From: Treponema sp.
Lineage (GTDB): Bacteria; Spirochaetota; Spirochaetia; Treponematales; Breznakiellaceae
DNA: 12,748 nucleotides
Assembly (NCBI GenBank): GCA_031283505.1
Contig: JAITBO010000150.1
Location: 1 to 12,748, forward strand
Reading direction: 5' to 3'
Within the stretch, counting starts at the first letter, position 1. Each line of letters opens with the position of its first letter. Below are positions 1-7,145 of the stretch, in pieces. The notes under the pieces were generated by a model. That model did not search any database and was not told the origin of the DNA. It saw nothing but the letters and a program-made list of their open reading frames with translations. The translations under genes were made by a program, and so were the position numbers.

Positions 1-1401
1 CAGGTTGATCTGGTATTCAGTCTTGCGCCGTATCAAAAAATCTCCAACAAAATCAATTCCTCCGAAGCGGTAGGTTTTATCGACGTAACCTTGTTTCACC
101 TGGATTTGATCAAAGTGAATAAAGGCATAGGCTATAACGCCCCGGCGGGGATAGGAACCAACCGGTATCAAACCGGCGAATTCCTTGCAGGCATCACCAA
201 AGGGAACTGGCTCTTTCAGCTTAACGCCCTTGGAAATGAGCCCTTTACGTCTCCATGGAACAAGGGACTTCAATTTGTAAACGATGGTTTCAAATTGTCC
301 TGGGCTTACATGGATTCTATGGTAGACATACGCCGAATTAATGCCATCAGCGGGGTTCCGGTAATTACCAGGCGGGGAGAAGAAAACATGGCCGGCGACG
401 GACAGACCCAGGAACACGCTACCATGAAACAGTTCGGCTTTGATATTCTGGGAAATATCGCCGACCGGTTTGGCCAGAATGTCGGTGGCCAGATGATAGC
501 CGGGATGTATACCAACGATAGTTTTGGGATAAACGTCAAGCTGGGAACGGAATATTCCTTTGAGTCCGCCAACATAACCAGAGATAACATGAATGGTATT
601 GCAGCGGGTATTGATTCGGTATTTACTCCCACCGCGCTTCCCGGATTAAAGGTTTTTGCATCCCTCATGGGAACCGTTAATTACAGTTTTGATAATACCC
701 CGGATCCTGTTTACGGCGGTACCCGCATAGGTTATACGATTCCGTTGAACGACGATATTTCTGTCGAGCCTTTCGCTGGCCTTGATCTGGGTGTCAGGAT
801 AAAAGAGGAAGGCGGGGCGGAGAAGCCCGGCTACGAAATTTCGGGAGGCGTAACCATGCGCTGGCCCGGTCAGAGCGGCTGGTTAAAAGATTATATTCTC
901 AATTCTGACGGACGGGTATTCCCCGGTATGTCTTTGGGATATAAGGTCTACGATGAACTTGAAAACGATACCGGACTGGAACATTCCATAAAGTTCACTC
1001 TCTTTGAACCCAGAGGTGACGAAGGTCTTTTCTATGGGCTCGGTTCTGAGATCATCCTGGACTTTGTTGATTTGACCGGCGTTACGGCAGGGGCCGCTGT
1101 TACCGCCAACGATCCTCCCGGCGGGTTCCGCACCCTTGTTACCGCTTACTTTGATTATACCTTGCCCGGCTTTCTTGGACTCCCCGGCGCGTTTGTTCCC
1201 TGGACCATTCTCTATTACGACAACCTTCCCGGTTCATCAGGATCGGAAAGGATCAACGATATGAAGATAGATCTGGGGATAAACCTTGAAAATGCGATTT
1301 CCAATACCACCTTCGGCATAGTCTGGAATACCGGCAGCCTGATACAACATACTCAGTACCATTGGGGTTACATCCGCCTTATTGCGGAAATACGGCTGTA
1401 A
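1..1401 (+). CDS. Putative outer-membrane beta-barrel protein, 5' end missing
   Basis: The reading frame is open from the first base of the window to TAA at 1399-1401, giving 466 codons, so the true start lies upstream. TTG at 91 is in frame, but the 30 codons before it read as ordinary protein, so it is not the start. I do not recognise a named family. The sequence is rich in Gly, Asn, Asp and aromatics, has no long hydrophobic helix, and shows many short alternating polar/hydrophobic stretches of the kind that form transmembrane beta strands. The C-terminus (WGYIRLIAEIRL) is a strand-like ending similar in pattern to outer-membrane barrel proteins, though it ends in Leu rather than Phe. It lies 61 bp upstream of a sugar-binding protein gene with no convincing terminator between, so co-transcription is possible. 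A sugar porin is one guess from context; a structural surface protein is equally possible. The ORF is secure, the function is not. Confidence 0.7.
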   Translation, partial: QVDLVFSLAPYQKISNKINSSEAVGFIDVTLFHLDLIKVNKGIGYNAPAGIGTNRYQTGEFLAGITKGNWLFQLNALGNEPFTSPWNKGLQFVNDGFKLSWAYMDSMVDIRRINAISGVPVITRRGEENMAGDGQTQEHATMKQFGFDILGNIADRFGQNVGGQMIAGMYTNDSFGINVKLGTEYSFESANITRDNMNGIAAGIDSVFTPTALPGLKVFASLMGTVNYSFDNTPDPVYGGTRIGYTIPLNDDISVEPFAGLDLGVRIKEEGGAEKPGYEISGGVTMRWPGQSGWLKDYILNSDGRVFPGMSLGYKVYDELENDTGLEHSIKFTLFEPRGDEGLFYGLGSEIILDFVDLTGVTAGAAVTANDPPGGFRTLVTAYFDYTLPGFLGLPGAFVPWTILYYDNLPGSSGSERINDMKIDLGINLENAISNTTFGIVWNTGSLIQHTQYHWGYIRLIAEIRL

Positions 1402-1451
1402 TGAAGAATAATCCGGCGGATTCCTTCGGAGGCAGGATATTAAATCACAAG

Positions 1452-1456
1452 AGGAG
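1452..1456 (+). promoter_or_regulatory. Shine-Dalgarno site of the sugar-binding protein gene
   Basis: AGGAG lies six bases before the ATG at 1463. It is a strong ribosome-binding site and fixes the start. It is also useful for contrast: all five genes from here to 9452 have recognisable Shine-Dalgarno sequences, whereas the two genes further right do not. Confidence 0.85.
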
Positions 1457-1462
1457 AAAGTT

Positions 1463-2863
1463 ATGAAGAGAGTTGCTGTTTTAAGTTTGTTTTTTGTGTT
1501 TGTATGCGGGACAGCTTTTGTCTTTGCCGGCGGCGGCAGTGACAAGAAAGCTGCGGAATCGGGAAAGACTGTGGTTAAACTTGGGAACTGGCCTGCGGAT
1601 ACTCTGCCCGGCGATATTGCCATGCATCAGGAATGGGTCAAACAGTTTAATCAAAAATACCCGGACGTAATTATACAGCCGGCGTATTATTTTTACGCGG
1701 TGGATACCTTTGTCCCCATGGCTGAAGCGGGACAGACCCCGACTATCTTTGAGCCCTGGTTTACCGAACCGCCCAAGCTCATTTCCGGCAAGTTTGTAAA
1801 AGATGTTACTGCGGAAGTTGAGGCCCTGGGATGGGACACAAAAATGAACGACTCGGTGAAAAGCATTCTTAGCCGGGATGGAAAGCTATACGGCGTTCCC
1901 CGGGACGCCTATGCCCTGGGGCTTATGCTCAATGTGGAACTTTTTCGCCAGGCCGGACTGGTGGACAATTACGGGCTTCCCAAATACCCCAGGACATGGG
2001 ATGAACTTGCCGTGACCGCCCGGACCATCAAGGAGAAAACCGGAAGTGCGGGGTTCTGTCTCCTGGCAAAGGACAATGCGGGGGGCTGGCACTTTACCAA
2101 CATCGCCTGGGGTTTCGGCGCTCAGTTTGAAGTACAGAAAAACGGTAAATGGATCGCTCAACTCAATACCCCGGAAGCGGCGGCCGCCATGAACTATGTC
2201 AAAGACCTCAAGTGGAAGTACGATGTACTAACCGCAGACCCCACAAACGAAGACTGGGGAACCGGGTTTCAACAGCTTGGCGCCGGTAACGCGGCCATGT
2301 ATATTGGAGCCCAAGACGCGGTGAATCAGCCCACTCAGGTAAACGGTCTTCCCGTAGGGGATTTTTCGCTTGTTCCCATACCCGCCGGTCCTAAAGGGCA
2401 GTATTCCCTCATGGGCGGTACCATCTATATGTTCGCCGCCAACGCCACTCCTGCGGAAGTAACGGGGGCCCTCCACTATCTTGAAATTATGGGCAAAGGG
2501 CCTGCCGTCAATCCCGATACCATAGCGGGTCTCAGAGCGGATGCCGCCAACCGGAAGAATAGCGGAATTCCCGTACTGCCGGGTTTTCCTGTGTGGACCG
2601 ATCCCGCCCTCCTCAAAGCCCAGCAGGAGGCCATCGACGAGTACCTGAATGTGGATATGCGGCTCTACAACGATTACTACAATACCGTAGCCAAGGCGGG
2701 TAATCTCCGGCCCGAGGAGCCCCAGGCGGCGCAGGATCTCTACGCCGAACTGACCAAGGTCCTTCAGGCGGTTCTCACGGACCGGAATGCGAACGTACAG
2801 GCTCTGCTGGATACCGCCCAGGCTAACTTCCAGAAAATTCTGGATACTGCCGTTAATCAATAG
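1463..2863 (+). CDS. Extracellular solute-binding protein, family 1 (sugar ABC importer)
   Basis: This 466-residue protein is the substrate receptor of a carbohydrate ABC importer and works in the periplasm. Residues 1-22 are a signal peptide (Lys-Arg, then a long hydrophobic core) with a signal peptidase I-type site, VFA before Gly23-Gly-Gly-Ser. The single Cys15 sits inside the hydrophobic core after V-F-V, a poor lipobox, so a lipoprotein is less likely. The rest has the layout of MalE/UgpB-type proteins: a PADTLPGDIAMHQEWVKQFN segment near residue 49, a hinge-like GKLYGVPRDAYALGLMLNVEL segment around residues 140-160, then YPRTWDELA. The C-terminal part, with an aromatic- and tyrosine-rich stretch around NDYYN, fits the family length of 400-470 residues. 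The two permease genes follow directly. Substrate specificity cannot be read from sequence; the neighbouring GH65 phosphorylases suggest an alpha-glucose disaccharide. No frameshift is seen. Confidence 0.93.
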   Translation: MKRVAVLSLFFVFVCGTAFVFAGGGSDKKAAESGKTVVKLGNWPADTLPGDIAMHQEWVKQFNQKYPDVIIQPAYYFYAVDTFVPMAEAGQTPTIFEPWFTEPPKLISGKFVKDVTAEVEALGWDTKMNDSVKSILSRDGKLYGVPRDAYALGLMLNVELFRQAGLVDNYGLPKYPRTWDELAVTARTIKEKTGSAGFCLLAKDNAGGWHFTNIAWGFGAQFEVQKNGKWIAQLNTPEAAAAMNYVKDLKWKYDVLTADPTNEDWGTGFQQLGAGNAAMYIGAQDAVNQPTQVNGLPVGDFSLVPIPAGPKGQYSLMGGTIYMFAANATPAEVTGALHYLEIMGKGPAVNPDTIAGLRADAANRKNSGIPVLPGFPVWTDPALLKAQQEAIDEYLNVDMRLYNDYYNTVAKAGNLRPEEPQAAQDLYAELTKVLQAVLTDRNANVQALLDTAQANFQKILDTAVNQ

Positions 2864-2880
2864 GCGGTTTATCCGGTTGA

Positions 2881-2910
2881 CGGGAAGGGGAATAGCGGTT
2901 CCTCTTCCTG
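2881..2910 (+). promoter_or_regulatory. Hairpin 1 between binding-protein and permease genes
   Basis: A 12-pair stem closes on the six-base loop TAGCGG (2893-2898). The core arms are GGAAGGGGAA (2883-2892) and TTCCTCTTCC (2899-2908), paired throughout with one G-U wobble; a further G-U and C-G pair extend the base. It begins 18 bases after the stop of the binding-protein gene and is followed by TGTGGTAATTTTAAC, which is only weakly T-rich. It could be a partial terminator or a 3' RNA barrier protecting the upstream message. The stem is seen in the sequence; the role is inferred. Confidence 0.6.
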
Positions 2911-2927
2911 TGGTAATTTTAACAAGT

Positions 2928-2957
2928 GAGGCGGGCCTGAAATTTCAGAACCGCCTC
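2928..2957 (+). promoter_or_regulatory. Hairpin 2 (symmetrical inverted repeat) before the first permease gene
   Basis: Outer arms GAGGCGG (2928-2934) and CCGCCTC (2951-2957) enclose a perfect 12-base palindrome CTGAAATTTCAG (2937-2948), separated on each side by an unpaired dinucleotide (GC and AA). The whole element is centred at 2942.5. It ends ten bases before the AAGGA ribosome-binding site of the permease gene. As RNA it would form a stem with a small internal loop; as DNA the palindrome could also be an operator for a dimeric regulator. Together with hairpin 1 it fills most of this 115-base gap, the longest in the operon. Confidence 0.55.
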
Positions 2958-2978
2958 GCCTTCTAAAAGGATTTTCCC

Positions 2979-3881
2979 ATGTCCGGTGATAATACAAGGA
3001 ATAATATAAAAAATTTTTTTGCCAGGAATCTTTCCGGGTGGCTCATTATGCTGCCCAGCGTTATTCTGTTTATTTTCTTTATGTGGGAACCTTTAATAGA
3101 GAGTATACGCCTTTCCCTCTACCATGCACAGGGAATGAGGCTGGTAAAGTTTACCGGCGTAAAAAATTATACGGATGTTTTTCAGCATCCTGATTTTTTG
3201 CCGGCGTTAAGGAATACCTTTTTGTATACCCTTTGGTCTTTGGCGATAGGTTTTATGATACCTGTAGTACTGGCGATATTTATCAATGAGGTACGCAGGG
3301 GCAAATCTTTTTTAAAACTAAGCGTTTATATGCCGAATATTATTCCCGGCCTGGCTATAGTTTTGATGTGGCGGTTCATCTTCCGTCCAGGTGAGACCGG
3401 GGTCTTAAATATACTGCTCGATAAAATAGGCGTGGAACCTCAGTCATGGCTTACAAATCCCGGCTGGACCATCCCCCTCATTGTCATGACCCTTACATGG
3501 AAGGGAGCCGGGGCGACAACATTACTGTATATAGCCGGGCTCCAGGGCATTGATCCCGAACTTTATGAGGCGGCCATCATTGACGGCGCCGGACTCTGGA
3601 AGCGTGTCCGGTATATTACCCTTCCAAACATTTACAATTTGGCCCGTACTTTGCTAATCCTCCAAATACTGGCGGTGTTTCAGATACTCTACGAACCGCT
3701 GGTAATGACCAACGGCGGGCCAAATAACGCCTCCATCTCTATTATGCAACTGGTTTTCAAATTTGCTTTTGAACGTTTTGACTACCCCAAGGCGGCGTCG
3801 GTATCTGTCATCATTTCAATTATTTTGATGATCCTGACGATTTTCTACTTCAAGATTAATAAACGAAAAGATTATCAATAA
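2979..3881 (+). CDS. Sugar ABC importer permease, MalF/UgpA type
   Basis: This 300-residue integral inner-membrane protein forms one half of the transport channel for the solute captured by the binding protein. Six hydrophobic segments are visible at about residues 20-37, 80-102, 112-131, 164-186, 220-242 and 268-292. The cytoplasmic EAA loop that contacts the ATPase is intact: Glu197-Ala-Ala, Asp202-Gly-Ala-Gly, ending in TLP at 214-216. Length and the early N-terminal helix match the MalF/UgpA/LacF branch of binding-protein-dependent permeases. The start is supported by AAGGA at 2967-2971, seven bases ahead of ATG. The next permease gene begins 20 bases after the stop. No ATPase gene is nearby, so a shared MsmX/MalK-like ATPase encoded elsewhere is probably used; that is inference from the family. 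Confidence 0.94.
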   Translation: MSGDNTRNNIKNFFARNLSGWLIMLPSVILFIFFMWEPLIESIRLSLYHAQGMRLVKFTGVKNYTDVFQHPDFLPALRNTFLYTLWSLAIGFMIPVVLAIFINEVRRGKSFLKLSVYMPNIIPGLAIVLMWRFIFRPGETGVLNILLDKIGVEPQSWLTNPGWTIPLIVMTLTWKGAGATTLLYIAGLQGIDPELYEAAIIDGAGLWKRVRYITLPNIYNLARTLLILQILAVFQILYEPLVMTNGGPNNASISIMQLVFKFAFERFDYPKAASVSVIISIILMILTIFYFKINKRKDYQ

Positions 3882-3901
3882 AAAGAAACGGGAGCAGGTT
3901 T

Positions 3902-4777
3902 ATGAAACGTGTAAAATACGCCGCCAATAACGGTATCATCAGAGAATTTGATCTTAGACAGGGCCATGTCCGTGTTGTTTATGCCCTGATTCTGATCCTG
4001 GGGATAATTGCCGCCTTAATAGGAATCGCGCCGCTTGTGTGGGTCATTCTTACGGGGTTTAAGGGGATACGGGAATTTGTCAGGTCAACGTCCATACTTC
4101 CCAAAAAATTCGATTTCAATATCTATCTGGTCACCTGGCGGCAGCTTCGTTTTGTTGTCTATTACCGCAACTCCCTTATTGCTGTAGCGGGTAGTGTGGT
4201 TTGCGCGGTATTTTTCAACGGTCTTTTGGGCTATGCCCTTTCCAGGATAAAACCCGCAGGGAGCAGAATTGTTTATATGCTGGTTATGTGGGGGCTGTTG
4301 ATCCCCGCCGCTACCAGCGTGGTCCCCCTGTTTATCAATATTTCCAAGCTGAGGCTTACAGGTAATTTCCTTCCCCTTTGGCTCTCTATAGGCGCCAATG
4401 CTTTCTATGTGGTACTCTTTAAAAATTTTTTTGACGAGCTTCCCGGTTCCCTCATCGAAGCCGCAAAAATTGACGGAGGGACGGACTTTTTGATCTTCAG
4501 GAAAATTGCCCTGCCCTTGAGCCAGGCGATTATGATGGTAGTCGTAATGTACGCCATTAACGCCGCATGGTCGGATTTTCTTTTGCCGTATCTGGTATTG
4601 AACGGCAGTTCTCTGGAAACGGTAATGGTACGGCTTTTTCAGTTTAAAAACGGAAAAACAAACGATGCGGATATACTCAGGGCCATTGTTTTCGCCCTGG
4701 CGCCTCCCATCGTACTTTTCCTTGTTTTTCAGAAACAGATTACCCAGGTAACGTTACAGTCCGGGATAAAAGGGTAA
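3902..4777 (+). CDS. Sugar ABC importer permease, MalG/UgpE type
   Basis: This 291-residue membrane protein is the partner of the preceding permease; the two normally form the heterodimeric channel. Hydrophobic segments lie near residues 25-50, 90-117, 122-143, 159-178, 208-232 and 257-279. The EAA loop reads Glu186-Ala-Ala-Lys-Ile-Asp-Gly and ends in ALP at 203-205. The C-terminal ending TQVTLQSGIKG is typical of the MalG-like subfamily, which ends just after a conserved Gly-Lys/Gly motif. A GGAG ribosome-binding site (3891-3894) lies seven bases before the ATG. It is tightly packed between the first permease gene (20-base gap) and the first phosphorylase gene (17-base gap), so co-transcription is very likely. 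Confidence 0.94.
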   Translation: MKRVKYAANNGIIREFDLRQGHVRVVYALILILGIIAALIGIAPLVWVILTGFKGIREFVRSTSILPKKFDFNIYLVTWRQLRFVVYYRNSLIAVAGSVVCAVFFNGLLGYALSRIKPAGSRIVYMLVMWGLLIPAATSVVPLFINISKLRLTGNFLPLWLSIGANAFYVVLFKNFFDELPGSLIEAAKIDGGTDFLIFRKIALPLSQAIMMVVVMYAINAAWSDFLLPYLVLNGSSLETVMVRLFQFKNGKTNDADILRAIVFALAPPIVLFLVFQKQITQVTLQSGIKG

Positions 4778-4794
4778 GGAAATAAGGATACATC

Positions 4795-7143
4795 ATGGGC
4801 AAATATGCGGATACTTACTTTTTGTGCGATCCCTGGAATATCATTGAAGAAGGGTGGCATCCGGAACGGAATCTGGTCTCGGAATCCGTCTTTTCTTTGG
4901 GAAATGAATATATGGGGGTCCGGGGATACGCGGAGGAAGGAGGCGGAACGGAGTCCCTTAGGGGCAGTTATCTTAATGGGATATACGAAGAGGTTCAACT
5001 CGAAAACAGCGCCTATAAAGGCATTGTGAATAAAACGCACTTTATGGTAAACGCCGTTGACTGGCTTCATACGGAAATTTGTGCCGCCGGGGAACTCCTT
5101 GACATGGCCTCCTCCGGGGTTTCCGGCTTCAGGCGGGTTTTGGACATGAAGAAGGGACGTTTGCTGCGTATGTTCGACTGGCATACCAGGGCGGGGGCAG
5201 TAGTCCATCTGCGGTTTATCCGTTTTTTGAATATGGAACAGGCGGAGGAAGGTTGCCAGGAGATAGAGTTTTCTGTTTCCGGTGGTACTGTTGAAATACA
5301 AGTGGTACTCGCAAACAGTTTTAATACCTTTCATGGCGGCGATAAGAAGAATTACTGGCGAATCGAGAAGAGAGAATGGTTTCCCCGGGGAGCGGCGGTG
5401 CAGGCATCAACCCTCAAAACAGGACAGCAGGTTTTTTCCGGGTTTACCATGGAGACAGGCGGCAATGGGCGGATACGCCGCATTGAAGCGGAAAAGTCCG
5501 CCGGGCTTGAGATCGCCTTTGTCCTGGAACCCTCCCGTGACGGAGGACCGGGAAAAACGGAACGGATTATAAAACGGGTGATAAATCTGGCGGAAAAGAA
5601 GCGGAACGCCCCCGCCGCTCCGGTATGGGAGAAGGGCCTTGACCGCCTGACCGCCCTGGGGAGTCGTACCTATGAAGAAACCGCATTAAAGCAGCAAGAA
5701 TACTGGAAGAAAGTTTGGGAAGATGCGGATATTCTGATCGAAGGGGATGAATACAATCAGCAGGGCATCCGGTTCTGCATTTTTCAGATGTACCAAACCT
5801 ATCACGGCTATGATCCTTCCAACAATATAGGCGCCAAAGGGCTGACCGGGGAAGCCTATAACGGCCACACTTTTTGGGATACAGAAACCTATTGCCTCCC
5901 TTTCTATTTGTTCTCAAATCTAAAAGCGGCGCGGAACCTTCTCGATTACCGCTGCGCCGCGCTGGACGCCGCAAAAGAAAGGGCCCGGCAGCTTGACTGC
6001 CGGGGAAGCTGTTACCCTGTGGCGACGCTAAACGGGGAGGAAGGTTGCAGCCTTTGGCAGCACGCCAGCCTCCAGTTTCAGGCCAGTACCGCAGTTGCCT
6101 ACGGTATACGCCACTATTCCGGCATAAGCGGGGACAGGGAATTCCTCTTTGACAAGGGGGTAGAAATACTGGTGGAGATAAGCCGGTTTCTTGAGTCCCG
6201 AGGCGCCTGGAACAACGATGGTACGGGTTTCGGCTTTTATGCGGTTATGGGGCCCGATGAATTCCACATGATGGTAAACCATAACTGTTACACCAATTTC
6301 CTTGCAAAAAAAACCTTTGAGTACACCGAAAAAATTCTTGCCGAACTGGAAGCCATGTTTCCCGAAAGTTACGCCGCCCTGTGCCGGAAGATAGGACTTG
6401 ACGCGGAAGAACGGAGGCGCTTCGCTTTGTGCGCCGAAAAAATGATCATCCTCTACGATAAGAATACCGGACTCTTTGAACAACATGAAGGGTATTTCAA
6501 TCTTCCCCATATTGAAATTTCGGGAATTCCCGCAGCCGATTTCCCTCTTTATCACCACTGGTCCTATGACCGCATTTACCGTACCGACATGATCAAACAG
6601 CCCGATGTGCTGATGTTTCTTTTTCTGTTTAGGGATGATTTTTCCCTGGAGATGATTAAACGCAACTATGAGTTTTATGAACCCCGTACCATCCATGAAT
6701 CCAGCCTGTCGCCCTCGATTCATTCGATTTTTGCGGTGGAACTGGGAAAATACGAGGAAGCTTTCCGGTTTTTCGGCTTTGCGACCCGGATGGATTTGGA
6801 CAACTACAACCGCAATACTTCGGAGGGGCTTCATACCACCAGCATAGCCGCCGCCTGGATGAACATTGTGTACGGTTTCGGCGGCCTCCGCAGTGACGGC
6901 GATGTGCTGGTCTTTAATCCCATGCTTCCCGGACAGTGGAAGGCTTACGAGTTCAGGCTGCGGTACCGTGGCATCCGTATCCGTGTGCGGGTAAGCCCGG
7001 AGGCAGTTAGTTTTTCTACCGAAGACCGGGTAACGGAACCTTTTCCCCTTGTGATTTACGGAAAACGATACTGTTTTGATGAGGCCGGGATAACCCTTCC
7101 CCTGGCCCGGATTATGAACGAAGAACGGACGGGTGAAACCTGA
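4795..7143 (+). CDS. GH65 disaccharide phosphorylase (maltose phosphorylase-like subgroup)
   Basis: This 782-residue cytoplasmic enzyme should split an alpha-glucosidic disaccharide with inorganic phosphate, inverting the anomer to give beta-glucose 1-phosphate plus the released sugar. Residues 1 to about 270 are the N-terminal beta-sandwich (SLGNEYMGVRGYAEEGG is typical), followed by a linker and the (alpha/alpha)6 catalytic barrel from about 306, with a short beta domain at the end. In the barrel I see the GLTGEAYNGHTFWDTE motif and GPDEFH with the expected catalytic acid Glu489. Phosphate-site elements are also present: Lys601-Gln602, Ser636-Ser637 and His680 in GLHTTS. The GLHTTS context resembles maltose phosphorylases more than kojibiose phosphorylases, but trehalose or another linkage cannot be excluded. 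AAGGA at 4784-4788 supports the start. The stop overlaps the next start as TGATG. Family confidence is high; substrate is uncertain. Confidence 0.93.
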   Translation: MGKYADTYFLCDPWNIIEEGWHPERNLVSESVFSLGNEYMGVRGYAEEGGGTESLRGSYLNGIYEEVQLENSAYKGIVNKTHFMVNAVDWLHTEICAAGELLDMASSGVSGFRRVLDMKKGRLLRMFDWHTRAGAVVHLRFIRFLNMEQAEEGCQEIEFSVSGGTVEIQVVLANSFNTFHGGDKKNYWRIEKREWFPRGAAVQASTLKTGQQVFSGFTMETGGNGRIRRIEAEKSAGLEIAFVLEPSRDGGPGKTERIIKRVINLAEKKRNAPAAPVWEKGLDRLTALGSRTYEETALKQQEYWKKVWEDADILIEGDEYNQQGIRFCIFQMYQTYHGYDPSNNIGAKGLTGEAYNGHTFWDTETYCLPFYLFSNLKAARNLLDYRCAALDAAKERARQLDCRGSCYPVATLNGEEGCSLWQHASLQFQASTAVAYGIRHYSGISGDREFLFDKGVEILVEISRFLESRGAWNNDGTGFGFYAVMGPDEFHMMVNHNCYTNFLAKKTFEYTEKILAELEAMFPESYAALCRKIGLDAEERRRFALCAEKMIILYDKNTGLFEQHEGYFNLPHIEISGIPAADFPLYHHWSYDRIYRTDMIKQPDVLMFLFLFRDDFSLEMIKRNYEFYEPRTIHESSLSPSIHSIFAVELGKYEEAFRFFGFATRMDLDNYNRNTSEGLHTTSIAAAWMNIVYGFGGLRSDGDVLVFNPMLPGQWKAYEFRLRYRGIRIRVRVSPEAVSFSTEDRVTEPFPLVIYGKRYCFDEAGITLPLARIMNEERTGET

Positions 7144-7145
7144 TG
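7132..7145 (+). promoter_or_regulatory. Translational coupling site, TGATG overlap
   Basis: The TGA stop of the first phosphorylase (7141-7143) shares its A with the ATG start of the second (7143-7145). GGTGA at 7132-7136, six bases ahead of the ATG, can pair with the end of 16S rRNA. This arrangement normally lets terminating ribosomes re-initiate, keeping the two proteins in a near-fixed ratio. Confidence 0.8.

Noticed and set aside
91..93. TTG as the start of the left-edge gene
   Set aside because: The frame continues open to base 1 with 30 ordinary codons, no ribosome-binding site precedes the TTG, and no signal peptide follows it. The gene is cut by the window edge.
1410..1432. Small stems between the barrel gene and the binding-protein gene (AATCC/GGATT and CCT/AGG)
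   Set aside because: They have only five and three pairs, and no T run follows; not enough to call a terminator or attenuator.
2877..2882. TTGACG as a -35 box of an internal promoter before the permease gene
   Set aside because: No acceptable -10 sequence lies 16-19 bases downstream; that stretch is CT-rich and part of hairpin 1.
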